From Haloplanus rubicundus (GTDB taxonomy: Archaea > Halobacteriota > Halobacteria > Halobacteriales > Haloferacaceae), in the NCBI RefSeq assembly GCF_003342675.1, contig NZ_CP031148.1, positions 62,001 through 126,000 on the forward strand: DNA of 64,000 bases. The letters are read 5' to 3'. The notes beneath the pieces were generated by a model that worked only from the letters and a program-made list of their open reading frames with translations, was not told where the DNA came from and searched no databases. The translations under genes and the position numbers were made by a program. Shown one piece after another: positions 25,571-37,158 of this stretch (the stretch's first letter is position 1; each line of letters opens with the position of its first letter).

Positions 25571-26512
25571 CTCCGCGACCAGTTCCTCGATGGCGCGGTC
25601 GATGTCCTCGATCTCCTCGGTCTGGTCGTCGATCTCGTCGGCGATCTCTTCGGTCTCCGTGACGACGCGTTCGGCGTCGTCGGTGACGTTCTCGGTCATG
25701 CTGGCGATTTCCTCGTGGCCGGCGGCCTGCTCGTCGGTCGCCTCGGCCACCTCGTCGATGCCGTCGTTCACCTCCGAAACGGAGGAGTCGATGTCGTCGA
25801 GGATGGCGAGGGCCTCGTCGGCGGCGTCGACACCCTCCCCGACGGCAGCCTGCGTCTCGTCGAGGCTCTCGGCGGCGGTGCTGGTCGAGGACTGGATACC
25901 GTCGACCCGGCGCTCGATGTCGGCGGCGTGTTCCTGTGACTCCTCGGCGAGGCTCTTGACCTCGTCCGCGACGACCGCGAACCCCTCGCCCGCCTCACCC
26001 GCTCGCGCCGCCTCGATGTTGGCGTTCAAGGCAAGCAGGTTCGTCTGGTCCGCGATGTCGTTGATGATCTCGACCACCTCGTCGATTTCGGCGACCGCCG
26101 CCTCGACGGCACGCACGTCCTCGACGACGTTCGTCGTCGACTCCTCGATCTGTTCCATGGCGGCCGCGACACGCTGGACCGCCTCGTGACCGTCGCCGGT
26201 TAGCTCGTCTGCCCGCTCGCTCGCCGCCGCCACCTGCTCCGCCGAGGACGCGACCTCCTCGACCGCGGCGCTCAGGTTGGAGATCTCGCTCGTCACCTCC
26301 GTCATGCGCTCGTACTGCTCGGTCGTGTGAGCCGTGATCTCCCGCGTCCGCTCGGCGATCTCCTCGGAACTGCCCTGAAGCTCCGCGAGGGAGGTCTGAA
26401 TCTCGCTCGCCGCCTCGTGGTCGTACCCCTCCTGCCGGTCGATGTTCTGTTCGATCTCCCCGTCCAACTCCTCGCCGACGTCCGAATCGAGCGTCTCGGC
26501 AGCGTCCGACAT
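25565..26512 (-). CDS. Soluble methyl-accepting chemotaxis transducer
   Basis: 315 residues with no membrane helix and no HAMP domain. Nearly all of it is the cytoplasmic signalling coiled coil, with the conserved hairpin tip [20 protein letters not shown] at about residues 150-170, where CheA/CheW bind. Glu/Gln-rich heptads on both sides provide methylation sites. The N-terminal 40 residues (acidic, [15 protein letters not shown]) hold no known sensor domain, so the input is unknown; it may sense through a partner. Confidence 0.9.
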   Translation of the reverse strand: MSDAAETLDSDVGEELDGEIEQNIDRQEGYDHEAASEIQTSLAELQGSSEEIAERTREITAHTTEQYERMTEVTSEISNLSAAVEEVASSAEQVAAASERADELTGDGHEAVQRVAAAMEQIEESTTNVVEDVRAVEAAVAEIDEVVEIINDIADQTNLLALNANIEAARAGEAGEGFAVVADEVKSLAEESQEHAADIERRVDGIQSSTSTAAESLDETQAAVGEGVDAADEALAILDDIDSSVSEVNDGIDEVAEATDEQAAGHEEIASMTENVTDDAERVVTETEEIADEIDDQTEEIEDIDRAIEELVAEL

Positions 26513-26617
26513 GTCCAGCGGATGGCTCCGAACGGCAAAAGGGACGACGGTGAAGTTATTCCACATGATAATCTCCGGCGGGTCAACCTTTTGTCCGCGC
26601 GGACCCGAGAAGGGGCG

Positions 26618-28551
<1,934 letters not shown>

Positions 28552-28555
<4 letters not shown>

Positions 28556-30459
28556 GGTCGCTCCACGAACTCGACGCCGCGAACCTCGAATCGAGCGCCG
28601 CCGCCCTCGCTCTCGGTCACGTCGACGCTCCAGCCGTGGGCGTCGGCCACCCGTTCGACGATGCGGAGGCCGAAGCCGGTGCCGTCCTCGGCGGTGGAGT
28701 ACCCCGCCTCGAACACCGTCTCGCGCATCGATTCGGGGATGCCGTGACCGTCGTCGGCGACGTAGAACCCGTCGTCGAGAGCGCCGACGGTGACCGTCAC
28801 GTCCGCGCCGCCGTGTTCGACGGCGTCGTCAGCCGCCGGCCGACTGCCCGAGGGACTTCGTCCCTCGCTGCCCGTGGAACCGTGTTCCACGCTGTTCGCA
28901 AACAGGTTCTGCAGGAGCTGTCGCAGCCGGCTCCGGTCCGCCCGGATCGCTCGCTCCGTCTCCACGACGAGTGTCGCGTCGGCGGTCGGAACGTTCGCCC
29001 AACAGCGCTCGGCGAGCGCCGCGAGATCGACCGACTCCAGTTCGCCGACGCCCTCGCCGCTCCGGGCGAGGATCAGCAGGTCGTCGATCAGCGACGCCAT
29101 ACGGTCGTGGGCGCGGCTCACGTGCTCGAGATGCTCGGTGTCGCAGTCATCGCGCGCCAGGCGCGTGCGGCTCTGCGCGATATTCAGGGGGTTTCGCAGG
29201 TCGTGAGAGACGATGCTGGCGAACTCCTCCAGCCGCTCTTTCTGTCGTTCGAGCGCCTTCCGCTCGGCCACGTCGACGTAGAGTGCGAGGGTGCCGACGA
29301 TTTCGTCGTGGGCGTCGTGACGGGGGACGGCGTGCAGTACCGTCTCGATGACCGTCCCGTCAGCGGTCACGAGTCCCCGGTTCTCGCGCATGAACTCGCC
29401 AGTCAGCGCGCGGTCGTAGCCGCCGTCCAGTAGCTTGCGCCGCGATTCGGGCGTGTAAAACGACGCGAGTTCGGCGTCGACGACGTCGTCGCGGTCGTAG
29501 CCGAGCGTCTCGACGAACTGTCGGTTGCAGTCGTCGACGACCGGCCGGCCGTCCTCCACGCGCGTGACGACCGCCATGATCGGCGCTTCCTCGAACAGAT
29601 GCCGGTACTTCGATTCGAGTTCGTCCGTCCGACGTTCGAGCTCTCGTTCCCGCTCCACGCGATCCGTGATGTCGGTGATGAATCCCTCCAGCACGTCCGT
29701 CCCGTTCGAGGACGTCACCACGCGACCGCGCTCCCACATCCACTTCGTGGTCCCGTCGGCGGTGACGATCCGATAGGTGACCTCGAACGCGTCGTCGGCC
29801 ACGAGGCCCTCCTGGACGGCGTCCCATATCGCCTCGCGGTCCTCGGGGTGGAGGACGTCCTCGCCCCACGACACGTCGCCACGCTCCAGCTGTTCGTCGG
29901 TGTAGCCCGTGAGTCGCTCGACTTCGCCAGCGACGGCCTCCATCGGCCACCCGGACTCGTTGCGACAACGATAGACGACACCGGGGAGGTTGCTGATAAG
30001 CGTCTCCAGTCGCCGGGTCCGTTCGGTCAGCAGGCGACGGGAGCGGGTGGCGTCGACGGCGTTCTCGATCCGGTTGGCGAGCAGGTCGTACTGTTCGGCG
30101 CCCGTCCGCTTCCGAAGGTAGTCGGTGACGCCGGCCGAAATCGCCTCGCTGGCGACCGACTCCGACCCTTTGCCGGTAAAGAGGATGAACGGGAGGGTGT
30201 CGTGGTCCGCACGGACGCGTTCGAGGAACTCGATGCCGTCCCGGTCGGGTATCTCGTAGTCCGAGACGACACAGTCGACGTCCGTCTCGGCGAGGCGGTC
30301 GAGACCCTCGTCGACGCTCGTCGCCGTCTCGACGACGAACCGGTCGTCCGCGCGTTCGAGAAACGTGGCCGCCAGCTCCACGAAGTCCGGGTCGTCGTCG
30401 ACGTGGAGGACGCGTATCGGTTCGAGCCCGTCGCGGTCGTCGGCGGTGTCGTCCGACAT
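28552..30459 (-). CDS. Hybrid sensor kinase: receiver, two PAS domains, histidine kinase
   Basis: The 635-residue soluble protein has a receiver domain (about 15-130, acceptor Asp in VVSDYEIPDRDG), PAS domains at about 150-260 and 280-390, HisKA with FASIVSHDLRNPL, and HATPase with NLFANSVEHG and DDGHGIPESMRE. There is no membrane segment. In the ATPase domain, right after NSVEHG, a 20-residue Ser/Gly/Pro insert is encoded by two perfect DNA palindromes and leads into a second VEHG. No separate response regulator is adjacent. Confidence 0.92.
28850..28892. repeat. Two perfect palindromes inside the kinase gene
   Basis: GAGGGACTTCGTCCCTC and CGTGGAACCGTGTTCCACG are adjacent hairpins within the coding frame of the HATPase domain. 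They encode the low-complexity insert between two VEHG motifs. Confidence 0.85.
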
Positions 30460-30559
30460 ACAGTACGCTCCATGAGAACAGTCACCACGATGTACCCTAA
30501 GCGTATCGGCGAGGGGGGGACGGCCGGGCGTTGAAGGCCCCCGACCCCGAGGATGCGGT

Positions 30560-31285
30560 ATGCACCTCAGCGACGCCACCTGGACGGACGTTCGCGACGC
30601 CGACGCCGACCTCGCCCTGTTGCCGGTGGGGAGCACCGAGCAACACGGCCCCCACGCACCGCTGGGCACCGACGCCTACCACGCCGAGACGGTCGCCGAA
30701 GCGGGCGCTGACCGGCACGACGAGACCGTGGCCCTCGCCCCGACGATTCCCGTCGGCGTCGCCGAGGAACACCGACGTTTCGACGGGACGCTCTGGGTGT
30801 CGCCCGACACGTTCCGGAGCTACGTCCGCGACGTGGTGGGCAGTCTCGCCCACCACGGGATGGATCGGGTGATCGTCGTCAACGGCCACGGGGGGAACGT
30901 CCCCGCGCTCGGGGAGGTGACGGCGACGATTTCCCGCCACGACGACGCCTACGCCGTCCCGTTCACGTGGTTCGAGGCGGTCGGCGACCGTAGCTCGGAG
31001 ATGGGCCACGGCGGGCCGCTGGAGACGGCACTGCTGCGGGCGACCCACCCGGAACTCGTCCGGGAGGACCGGATCGACGAGGCCCGGGCAGGCGCGAGCG
31101 ACGGCTGGGGCGACTGGGTGTCGAGCACGAACCTCGCGCACGACTCGGCGGAGTTCACCGAGAACGGGGTCGTGGGCGACCCGGGGACGGGCGACGCCGA
31201 ACTCGGCGACGAACTGCTGGACCGGGCGGCCGAGGCGCTCGACCGCCTCCTGACGGCCGTCGCCGACCGCGACGTGTCGGGGTAG
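30560..31285 (+). CDS. Creatininase family amidohydrolase
   Basis: 241 residues. Motifs: LLPVGSTEQHGPHAPLGTDA (Glu, His and Asp metal ligands), HRRFDGTLWVSP and VVNGHGGNVPAL. In archaea this family includes ArfB, a formamide hydrolase of the flavin/F420 pathway, as well as true creatininases. The sequence does not decide between them; ArfB is plausible since haloarchaea make F420. Confidence 0.85.
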   Translation: MHLSDATWTDVRDADADLALLPVGSTEQHGPHAPLGTDAYHAETVAEAGADRHDETVALAPTIPVGVAEEHRRFDGTLWVSPDTFRSYVRDVVGSLAHHGMDRVIVVNGHGGNVPALGEVTATISRHDDAYAVPFTWFEAVGDRSSEMGHGGPLETALLRATHPELVREDRIDEARAGASDGWGDWVSSTNLAHDSAEFTENGVVGDPGTGDAELGDELLDRAAEALDRLLTAVADRDVSG

Positions 31286-31286
31286 G

Positions 31287-31694
31287 TTACTCCTCCGTCT
31301 CCTCGTCTTCGAACTCCTGAAGCGACCCGCGGAGCTCCGGAATCGCGTTGGTGAGGTCGCTCACGTCGTCGTGGGCCTCGCCGATGGCGTCGATCAGGGA
31401 TTCGAGGTCCTCGATGGCGGCCGCGAGGTCGGCGGCATCCTCGAAAGCGTCGGCGCGTTCGCCCATCGTGTACCACTTCTTCGCCTGCCGGAGGTGTTCC
31501 TCGGCGTCGCCGGCGTCGAGCGCCGACCGGAGGCCGTTCAGGACGCCGAGGACGTTGTCGGCCTCCGTCTCCCAGACGTCGGCCGCGGCGGGGAGTTCCG
31601 CGCGCGCCTGGTCCAGATGCTCCTCCACGTCCGCGCGCATCTCTTCCGCCGCTTCGCCGAAGAGCTCGTCGTCGCCGAGCGTCGTCTGACTCAT
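31287..31694 (-). CDS. DUF5790 family helical protein
   Basis: 135 residues, very acidic and almost entirely helical (DDELFGEAAEEMRADVEEHLDQARAELP). It fits the haloarchaeal DUF5790 family, of unknown function. TCAAACACAC-like bases upstream give no clear promoter. It is convergent with the creatininase gene, the stops one base apart. Confidence 0.72.
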   Translation of the reverse strand: MSQTTLGDDELFGEAAEEMRADVEEHLDQARAELPAAADVWETEADNVLGVLNGLRSALDAGDAEEHLRQAKKWYTMGERADAFEDAADLAAAIEDLESLIDAIGEAHDDVSDLTNAIPELRGSLQEFEDEETEE

Positions 31695-31775
31695 ATCCGC
31701 CGATTCGCCGGCGTGTGAGTTAAACGCACGCCCGAAAGTGAAAGTGAAACGGCGGGGTTCGACCGGGTGATTCGG

Positions 31776-32111
31776 CTATTCGACGCCGACCAGCCGCATC
31801 AGCGGGTAGCCGTCCTCCATCTCCATCGCGGTCCGGACGACGACGCCCTCGTACTCGATCCGCATCTCCACCTCCATGAACCGGCCGGTGAGTTCGACGT
31901 AGCCGTGGTCGTCGGTGGCCTCGGCGAGGGCGTCGGCGTCGATGTCGACCGACACCGACGCACAGAACGGCTGGTTCTCGATGGCCTCGGCCATGGCGCG
32001 TTCGAGGCTGGGAGCGCTGTCGGGCGAGACGGGGGTGCCCGCGAACTGGTGATAGAGCGAGCCGAACTTGATGCCGGCCTCGAAGCAGGCCTGCTGCGCG
32101 TCGGTGACCAT
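31776..32111 (-). CDS. mptD: Archaeal dihydroneopterin aldolase (MptD type)
   Basis: 111 residues, the normal size. Family signatures: CFEAGIKFGSLYHQFAGTPVS, QPFCASVSVDID and YVELTGRFMEVEMRI. MptD (DUF381) cleaves dihydroneopterin to hydroxymethyl-dihydropterin and glycolaldehyde in archaeal pterin (H4MPT/folate-like) synthesis. ATG 32111 gives the family-length protein; the open frame continues upstream without similarity. Confidence 0.85.
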   Translation of the reverse strand: MVTDAQQACFEAGIKFGSLYHQFAGTPVSPDSAPSLERAMAEAIENQPFCASVSVDIDADALAEATDDHGYVELTGRFMEVEMRIEYEGVVVRTAMEMEDGYPLMRLVGVE

Positions 32112-32199
32112 ACCGTCCGGTCGGTCCGGCGGGGCGTAAGCCCTGTCCATCACCCCGAACCGGTCCTTACTTGAGTTCGGTCGTCCTCTTGACGCCCGA

Positions 32200-32988
32200 A
32201 TGGACGACCCGGTGTTACTGACTGGCGCGGGCGGGCGCGTCGGGCAAGCCATCCTGAACGGGATCGGCGACGCCCACGAGTGGCGACTGCTCGACCGGGA
32301 ACCGCTGTCGAGCGACCGGCTGCCGGCCGGCGTCGACGAGGACGACGTGATCGTCGCGGACGTGACCGACGACGAGGAGATGGCCGAGGCGATGGCGGGG
32401 GTCGGCGCCGTCGTCCACCTCGCGGGCGACCCGCGGCCCGAAGCACCGTGGAACTCGGTCCTCGAGAACAACATCGACGGGACGCAGACGGTGTTCGAGA
32501 CGGCCGTCGAGGCCGGCGTCGAGAAAGTCGCCTTCGCCTCCTCGAACCACGCTGTCTCGGCCTACGAAACCGACGCGCGCACGCCCGAGATGTACCGCAC
32601 CGACGACGACTACCGCCTCGACGGCACGGAACTGCCCCGCCCCGGCAACCTCTACGGGGTGAGCAAGGCCGCGGGCGAGACGCTCGGGCGCTACTACCAC
32701 GACGCCGAGGACCTCTCCGTCGTGTGTGTCCGCATCGGCAACCTCACCGAGGGGCACCCGCCCCGCAACTACGAGCGCGGACAGGCGATGTGGCTCTCCT
32801 ACCGCGACTGCGCCCACCTCTTCGACCGCTGTATCCGCGCCGACTACGACTACGAAATCGTCTACGGTATCTCCGACAACGAGCGCAAGTACTACGCCAT
32901 CGACCGCGCGAAGGAGGTGCTGGGGTACGACCCGCAGGACGACTCGGCGGAGTATACGCTGGCTGGCGACCCGAAAGACGGGGCGTAG
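32200..32988 (+). CDS. azf: NAD-dependent glucose-6-phosphate dehydrogenase (archaeal zwischenferment, Azf)
   Basis: The 262-residue short-chain dehydrogenase closely resembles the Haloferax volcanii Azf that oxidises glucose-6-phosphate in the haloarchaeal oxidative pentose phosphate pathway. It has the Rossmann motif GAGGRVG at residues 9-15 and the catalytic YGVSK near 154-158. From about codon 168 onward the gene has a second, broken copy at 45751-46010. Thus the C-terminal third of this intact gene may have arrived with the integrative element (see findings). Confidence 0.93.
   Translation: MDDPVLLTGAGGRVGQAILNGIGDAHEWRLLDREPLSSDRLPAGVDEDDVIVADVTDDEEMAEAMAGVGAVVHLAGDPRPEAPWNSVLENNIDGTQTVFETAVEAGVEKVAFASSNHAVSAYETDARTPEMYRTDDDYRLDGTELPRPGNLYGVSKAAGETLGRYYHDAEDLSVVCVRIGNLTEGHPPRNYERGQAMWLSYRDCAHLFDRCIRADYDYEIVYGISDNERKYYAIDRAKEVLGYDPQDDSAEYTLAGDPKDGA
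32725..32770 (+). repeat. Left copy of 46-base identical block (candidate attachment core)
   Basis: Identical to 45772-45817 and within azf codons for CVRIGNLTEGHPPRN. A second identical stretch of 44 bases is 32872-32915 versus 45894-45937. Confidence 0.85.
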
Positions 32989-33171
32989 TTTTCACTTGTT
33001 TGTGGCGCATAACTGAATGAGTCACACACCAGTGATCTGTGGGTGTCTGTGACCCCCCGCGTTCGTATCCATACACGCTGTGTCGGCGGGTAGTCGCCAT
33101 CCGTCGGTTCGTTTGTAGATGATGTCTCTTTGATTGAAAATACTACCGACAATCCAGACTCGCAGATCAGA

Positions 33172-33540
33172 CTATACCGCCAATAACAGAGAGATCCCAG
33201 CGTAAACGCAGATAACGACACCACCACCCAATAGGAAACCAGTCACTGCACGCAATCTGTTGGTGCTTTCTCGATGCCCAAACATTTGCGTTGTCCCATC
33301 GATCCCGCCTGGGAGAAGCAATACCACTCCGACGGCAACCAACACAACGGGAGAAATAGGTTTCCAGATAGGAACCCCCGCCATTACCAGTAATCCGCCA
33401 AGATACATCGTCGTACACCGCGCACAAAGTCCGAAGTGTCGTCCCTGATAGCAGAATGAACGGTCAGGACGAGAGTGGCAAAGAGGGTATGAGCGGAAGA
33501 CTTGAGACGCGCGAAATATCTTGTTGAGCAGGTTGCCCAT
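33172..33540 (-). CDS. DUF2085 membrane protein
   Basis: A 122-residue protein with C-x-RxDRSF and HFGLCARCTTMYLGG (about residues 38-52), the cysteine pattern of DUF2085, followed by three hydrophobic helices. The function is unknown. It is the leftmost gene of the element, one base downstream of a zinc-ribbon membrane protein on the same strand. Confidence 0.8.
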   Translation of the reverse strand: MGNLLNKIFRASQVFRSYPLCHSRPDRSFCYQGRHFGLCARCTTMYLGGLLVMAGVPIWKPISPVVLVAVGVVLLLPGGIDGTTQMFGHRESTNRLRAVTGFLLGGGVVICVYAGISLLLAV

Positions 33541-34008
33541 CTATTCCGAGTCCAACCCAGTACCGCAGTCGTGACAGTAGTTGTTGGTGCGTGGGTTCCG
33601 CCACCCGCAGTTTGAACAGATCTGTTTGGGTTTCGATGATGAACTCTGCTGTTGTTGCTGGCTATTTGTGTCGAGATCCATGTTGTGGTCACGGAAGGTC
33701 CGTCTAAACACTACCCCCGATCTTGTTATCGTGAGCCATGCTGCTCCTGCAGTCATCAGGCCAAAAATAGTCCCTGCCTCGGGTGAGGCTGGCATCATAG
33801 CCACACCAATTATTGTACCCAGAATGAATAGGCCAAATACAACCGCGCCTCGAAGCGTCGGATCGCCTCTTAAATATAGTGGCTCCTGGCCCTCAGGAAT
33901 GTTTTCTGCCTCTCGCTCCATCTTTTCCTCATGATATCTTCTTACTTCGGCCGCATTGGATTTGTCAACCTGATCAAAAGTGAACTGATTATCAGGGGAG
34001 TCACTCAT
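33541..34008 (-). CDS. Membrane protein with Q-rich linker and C-terminal zinc ribbon
   Basis: 155 residues: polar N-terminus, two hydrophobic helices (about 58-95), then a linker with QQQQQSSSSK, and a CSNCGWRNPRTNNYCHDCG zinc ribbon (about 132-150). It overlaps the upstream gene by eight bases. Both proteins share the membrane/Gln-run/zinc-ribbon plan in different proportions, so they may work together. The function is unknown. Confidence 0.7.
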   Translation of the reverse strand: MSDSPDNQFTFDQVDKSNAAEVRRYHEEKMEREAENIPEGQEPLYLRGDPTLRGAVVFGLFILGTIIGVAMMPASPEAGTIFGLMTAGAAWLTITRSGVVFRRTFRDHNMDLDTNSQQQQQSSSSKPKQICSNCGWRNPRTNNYCHDCGTGLDSE

Positions 34009-34240
34009 CGCCGTCGCTGCCCTCCGTTTTGAAAGAAAATCCGCAGTCTCCGCAGTAATCTGCCTCGGGTGGATTTTCCATCCCGCAATCAGGGCAAACA
34101 CGCTTTGGGCCGTCATCATCATTTCCAGTCACAATCTGTTGTTGCTGTTGTTGTTGTTGTTGACAGCAACATCCGAGGAACCCCAACAATAGGAGAGAGA
34201 TAGGTGACCCGATCAACCATATAAACTCGGTAGTGGTCAT
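34001..34240 (-). CDS. Short membrane protein with nine-glutamine run and zinc ribbon
   Basis: 79 residues. One N-terminal helix (WLIGSPISLLLLGFLG) is followed by CCC, nine consecutive Gln, and a zinc ribbon CPDCGMENPPEADYCGDCG. The Gln run is made of CAA/CAG codons (bases about 34137-34163) and so is prone to slippage. It is the first gene of a leftward three-gene unit. Confidence 0.7.
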   Translation of the reverse strand: MTTTEFIWLIGSPISLLLLGFLGCCCQQQQQQQQQIVTGNDDDGPKRVCPDCGMENPPEADYCGDCGFSFKTEGSDGDE

Positions 34241-35312
34241 GTCGTGTACCTATTTTGTCTGTGAAATAAAGGTAAGGGATAAAACGCAACCACCACCCAA
34301 TAATGTTGTCTAAATTATGTATCATTGATTTCCAATCTGGAGTCTTATCCAAGATTAACCAGTATTTCAATAAATAATGGTAAGCTGTATGGCTTCATCC
34401 GAAAGTCGTACAACGCGGCAGTTGCACCCAAAATGCTACACTTGGGATCTGTAGCTTCCTGTTCCTATTTCCCCTGTCGCACCGCTTAGTTCACCAGCAT
34501 ATGATTCAGAAGGTATGAATAATCCATATCAACAGTAGCATTATCTAATACTGTGTTGCTGTAAGAATATACCCTCACCCAGAAACGTTGTATAACTCCT
34601 TATTGGCACACGTAAGGGGGTTGTTAGTTCCCTTCTGTGTAGTCGTGGATATCAGAGACACCCTGTTCCCAGTCTAATCCACCTCCCTTAGTCGTCGGGG
34701 AAAGAACCGCTCCCACAGGGAATGATGCGATATGTGGGATAGCCACGTTGAGGTATGCTGGCTTCAACGTCACATGGCTCGGTGGTTCGACGGTGCCGAT
34801 GACGCGGTTTCAGCGTCGTTGGTGCCAGGGGGTTTGCTTGTCCGATTAGCTCGGAGATCCCGCACTTCGTTATCTAAAATGTCGGGGGCAAGGCACTTAA
34901 AATATGTGGACAACTGAGGGATTAGCGGCGACTCTTATGCAGATGTGACATCTTAGACCTTTTATAAGATTTATCCAGGAAATTTTGATGAATATAGGCC
35001 CCTGAATATGCTGAAAGCCACAAATACAGTCATTATCATGTTCAAAGAATTTTTACGGCGGGGAGCCGAATATAGTACCAAGACCGACATCTATGCTCTC
35101 CGATGTAGATGCCTCTGGAGCGAGGCGTCTCTGTGAGTTGAAGGATCGCGGTGAACCCCGCTATGAACGGCGTTCACCGAGAAGTTGACACCAATTGGGA
35201 ACTTGGATGTCATCTTCTCATTGGCGCTCCGAAATCAAAAGATCATCGTCTCTCTGTCGATAGAGACGGTGGCCGAGAGTGGCACCTCGGGGTCGGTTGA
35301 CACTATCAACGT
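34241..35312. other. Non-coding AT-rich region of the element, possible replication origin
   Basis: About 1.07 kb with no convincing gene; a 61-codon frame at 34732-34917 has no start context or family. The right part has two stem-loops: GCCTC/GAGGC (35111-35126) and CGGTGAAC/GTTCACCG (35149-35179). They lie 130-200 bases before the HTH-HNH/Rep operon. Rolling-circle plasmids often keep their nicking origin beside rep, so this is a candidate origin or operator. Confidence 0.45.
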
Positions 35313-35909
35313 ATGTCAGCCAACGACGACAGCCGCGATAGCGGCATTGAGAGTGCAGAGTACGGACAGCCCCGAGTTGAGCCGTGGAAGGACGAAGACC
35401 GTCTACGCCGACTCTACCATGAAGAGGGTAAGAGCCAGTATGAGATCGCTAATCAGTTCGATATCAAGCAGCCGACGGTCAAATACTGGATGAATAAATT
35501 TGGAATCGACACCCGCCCCTCAAACCGTGAAAAGGATCGCCAGTCCATCTATCGGTTTGTCGACGATGATGGGAAGATCATGTTACTCGAACGTGATGAC
35601 GAGGGGGTCAACTATCTCGTTTATATCCACCAAGTCGTCGCCTTAGAAGATTTCCACGCCAAGGACGTGTTCAAGAAGGGGAACGATGTCCACCACCTGT
35701 TGGGCTCTCCTCACGCCATCGACGTGCCCGAGAACCTAACTGTTCTATCCAAATCCGAGCATGTCCGTCAACACGCCGAAGGGACGGCGACTGACGATCC
35801 CGAGACAGTCCTTCAACACATATTCGACGAATTTGATCCCGAACTTGAGATCGACGAATCCGATGATAATGCCGACACGGATACCGATGATGGAGGGATC
35901 GAAACGTGA
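35313..35909 (+). CDS. HTH plus HNH-like protein upstream of Rep
   Basis: 198 residues. A helix-turn-helix (LRRLYHEEGKSQYEIANQFD, IKQPTVKYWMNKF) at about 30-65 precedes an HNH-like core: GNDVHHLLGSPHAIDVPENL and VLSKSEHVRQH (about 125-155). The C-terminal 40 residues are acidic. The HTH may bind the origin or its own promoter, and the HNH fold could nick or cleave DNA. The stop overlaps the GTG start of rep (GTGA), so the two are made together. Confidence 0.75.
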   Translation: MSANDDSRDSGIESAEYGQPRVEPWKDEDRLRRLYHEEGKSQYEIANQFDIKQPTVKYWMNKFGIDTRPSNREKDRQSIYRFVDDDGKIMLLERDDEGVNYLVYIHQVVALEDFHAKDVFKKGNDVHHLLGSPHAIDVPENLTVLSKSEHVRQHAEGTATDDPETVLQHIFDEFDPELEIDESDDNADTDTDDGGIET

Positions 35910-37000
35910 GCGAACTCAGTCTTGCCGATGCGAAGAAAGCTACACGAAAGGCGGCGAGAGAGCAGGTCTCAAAGCCTGCTTACTATGGTCCATCATCGGA
36001 AACATCCGAACCGTCTCTCTCCGACTCCACAACAGAGGAGACGGAACCCGCTGATCCTGGTCGAGTCGATCATAAGTCCCGCCGTCAGACCCGACTCGCA
36101 CATCCGAGCTACGACGTGCAGAATCTTCCCAAACCGTTGGTAGAGTGCGGGTGCGGCAGCTGTCCTGACGCCTGCGATCCACTCTACGACGACAGAACTT
36201 CTTTCAGAAATTTCTACGCCCAAGAGGAGTGCCCTCTTCCTCAACCGATGACGCTGAAGCGGGCACGGGAAGCGTACTTGGTCTATCAGGTATCTTCCTA
36301 CAACTCCGATGACCGAACCTCTGCCTTAGAACGGACTCGCGTCAAGCATGGCAAGCTCCTCGGTGCGGAGCGAGATACCTTCCAGCAATTTGAGGACGTA
36401 ACTCAAATCTTTCTCTCGCTTCGCCTGTCGCCCATCGGACGGAGCGGACGATGGTTGGAACCTGTGAAACTCGACAATCGACTCCACGACTCGTGGGGCA
36501 ACGTCCGCGATGTTCTCGACTACCACCTTCGAGACTACGACTCGGAGTACGTGGCGATCACAGCAACGACTGTCTCGGCGGCAACACCCCATCGTCACGT
36601 CCTTGTCTACGTCGACGACCCTGACGACGAGGTAGCTGTGGAGGTAGCACAAGCTGCTGTCGACTCTCACGTGCGGAACACAGACGGTGCGTTTGCAGAG
36701 GATCATCCCGTCGAACCAGGAGAGCGAGACGCGGGGATGGTACTTCATGACCCGCCGAGAGCTGATGAGGTATCCGAAGATACGTGGCTCTATGTGTTGG
36801 ACCAGCGAGGTCGTGAGGCGTTTCCCATGACGGCGGCGACCATGCAGTATGTGGCGAATCAACGCCCGCACTGGTCGCTTGCACCCTTCTGCGAGGACGG
36901 CAAGACGGGCGACCCCCAGTCAATCAAACTGGAAGGTGGAGCAATAGCGTGGGCGACTCCGCACAATTGGTTGACGAGTAGCAGGGGGTTCAAGATGTAG
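35906..37000 (+). CDS. HUH-type replication initiator (Rep)
   Basis: 364 residues. A Cys cluster (CGCGSCPDACDP, about 78-89) sits in the N-terminal half. The HUH motif PHRHVLVYV has His229 and His231 as metal ligands. The likely nicking tyrosine is Tyr315 in MQYVANQRP. The layout matches rolling-circle Rep proteins of haloarchaeal plasmids and small viruses: nick at the origin, covalent 5' attachment, strand displacement by a host helicase. It has a GTG start overlapping the HTH-HNH stop. Confidence 0.8.
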   Translation: MSELSLADAKKATRKAAREQVSKPAYYGPSSETSEPSLSDSTTEETEPADPGRVDHKSRRQTRLAHPSYDVQNLPKPLVECGCGSCPDACDPLYDDRTSFRNFYAQEECPLPQPMTLKRAREAYLVYQVSSYNSDDRTSALERTRVKHGKLLGAERDTFQQFEDVTQIFLSLRLSPIGRSGRWLEPVKLDNRLHDSWGNVRDVLDYHLRDYDSEYVAITATTVSAATPHRHVLVYVDDPDDEVAVEVAQAAVDSHVRNTDGAFAEDHPVEPGERDAGMVLHDPPRADEVSEDTWLYVLDQRGREAFPMTAATMQYVANQRPHWSLAPFCEDGKTGDPQSIKLEGGAIAWATPHNWLTSSRGFKM

Positions 37001-37158
37001 ATCACAGAGCCTCTGTGGAGAAAATATAATGATCCGCTCATATCACCTACTACTGATAGTCTGTGATCAAGCGGATCGGACCGTGAGGACACATTTTACG
37101 TGACCAATCACCCTCCAATTTATACGATTTTCTAACCGTATCTTATACTCATTCGGCA

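Noticed and set aside
34732-34917. 61-codon open frame in the element's non-coding region
   Set aside because: No promoter-start spacing, no domain, composition not protein-like.
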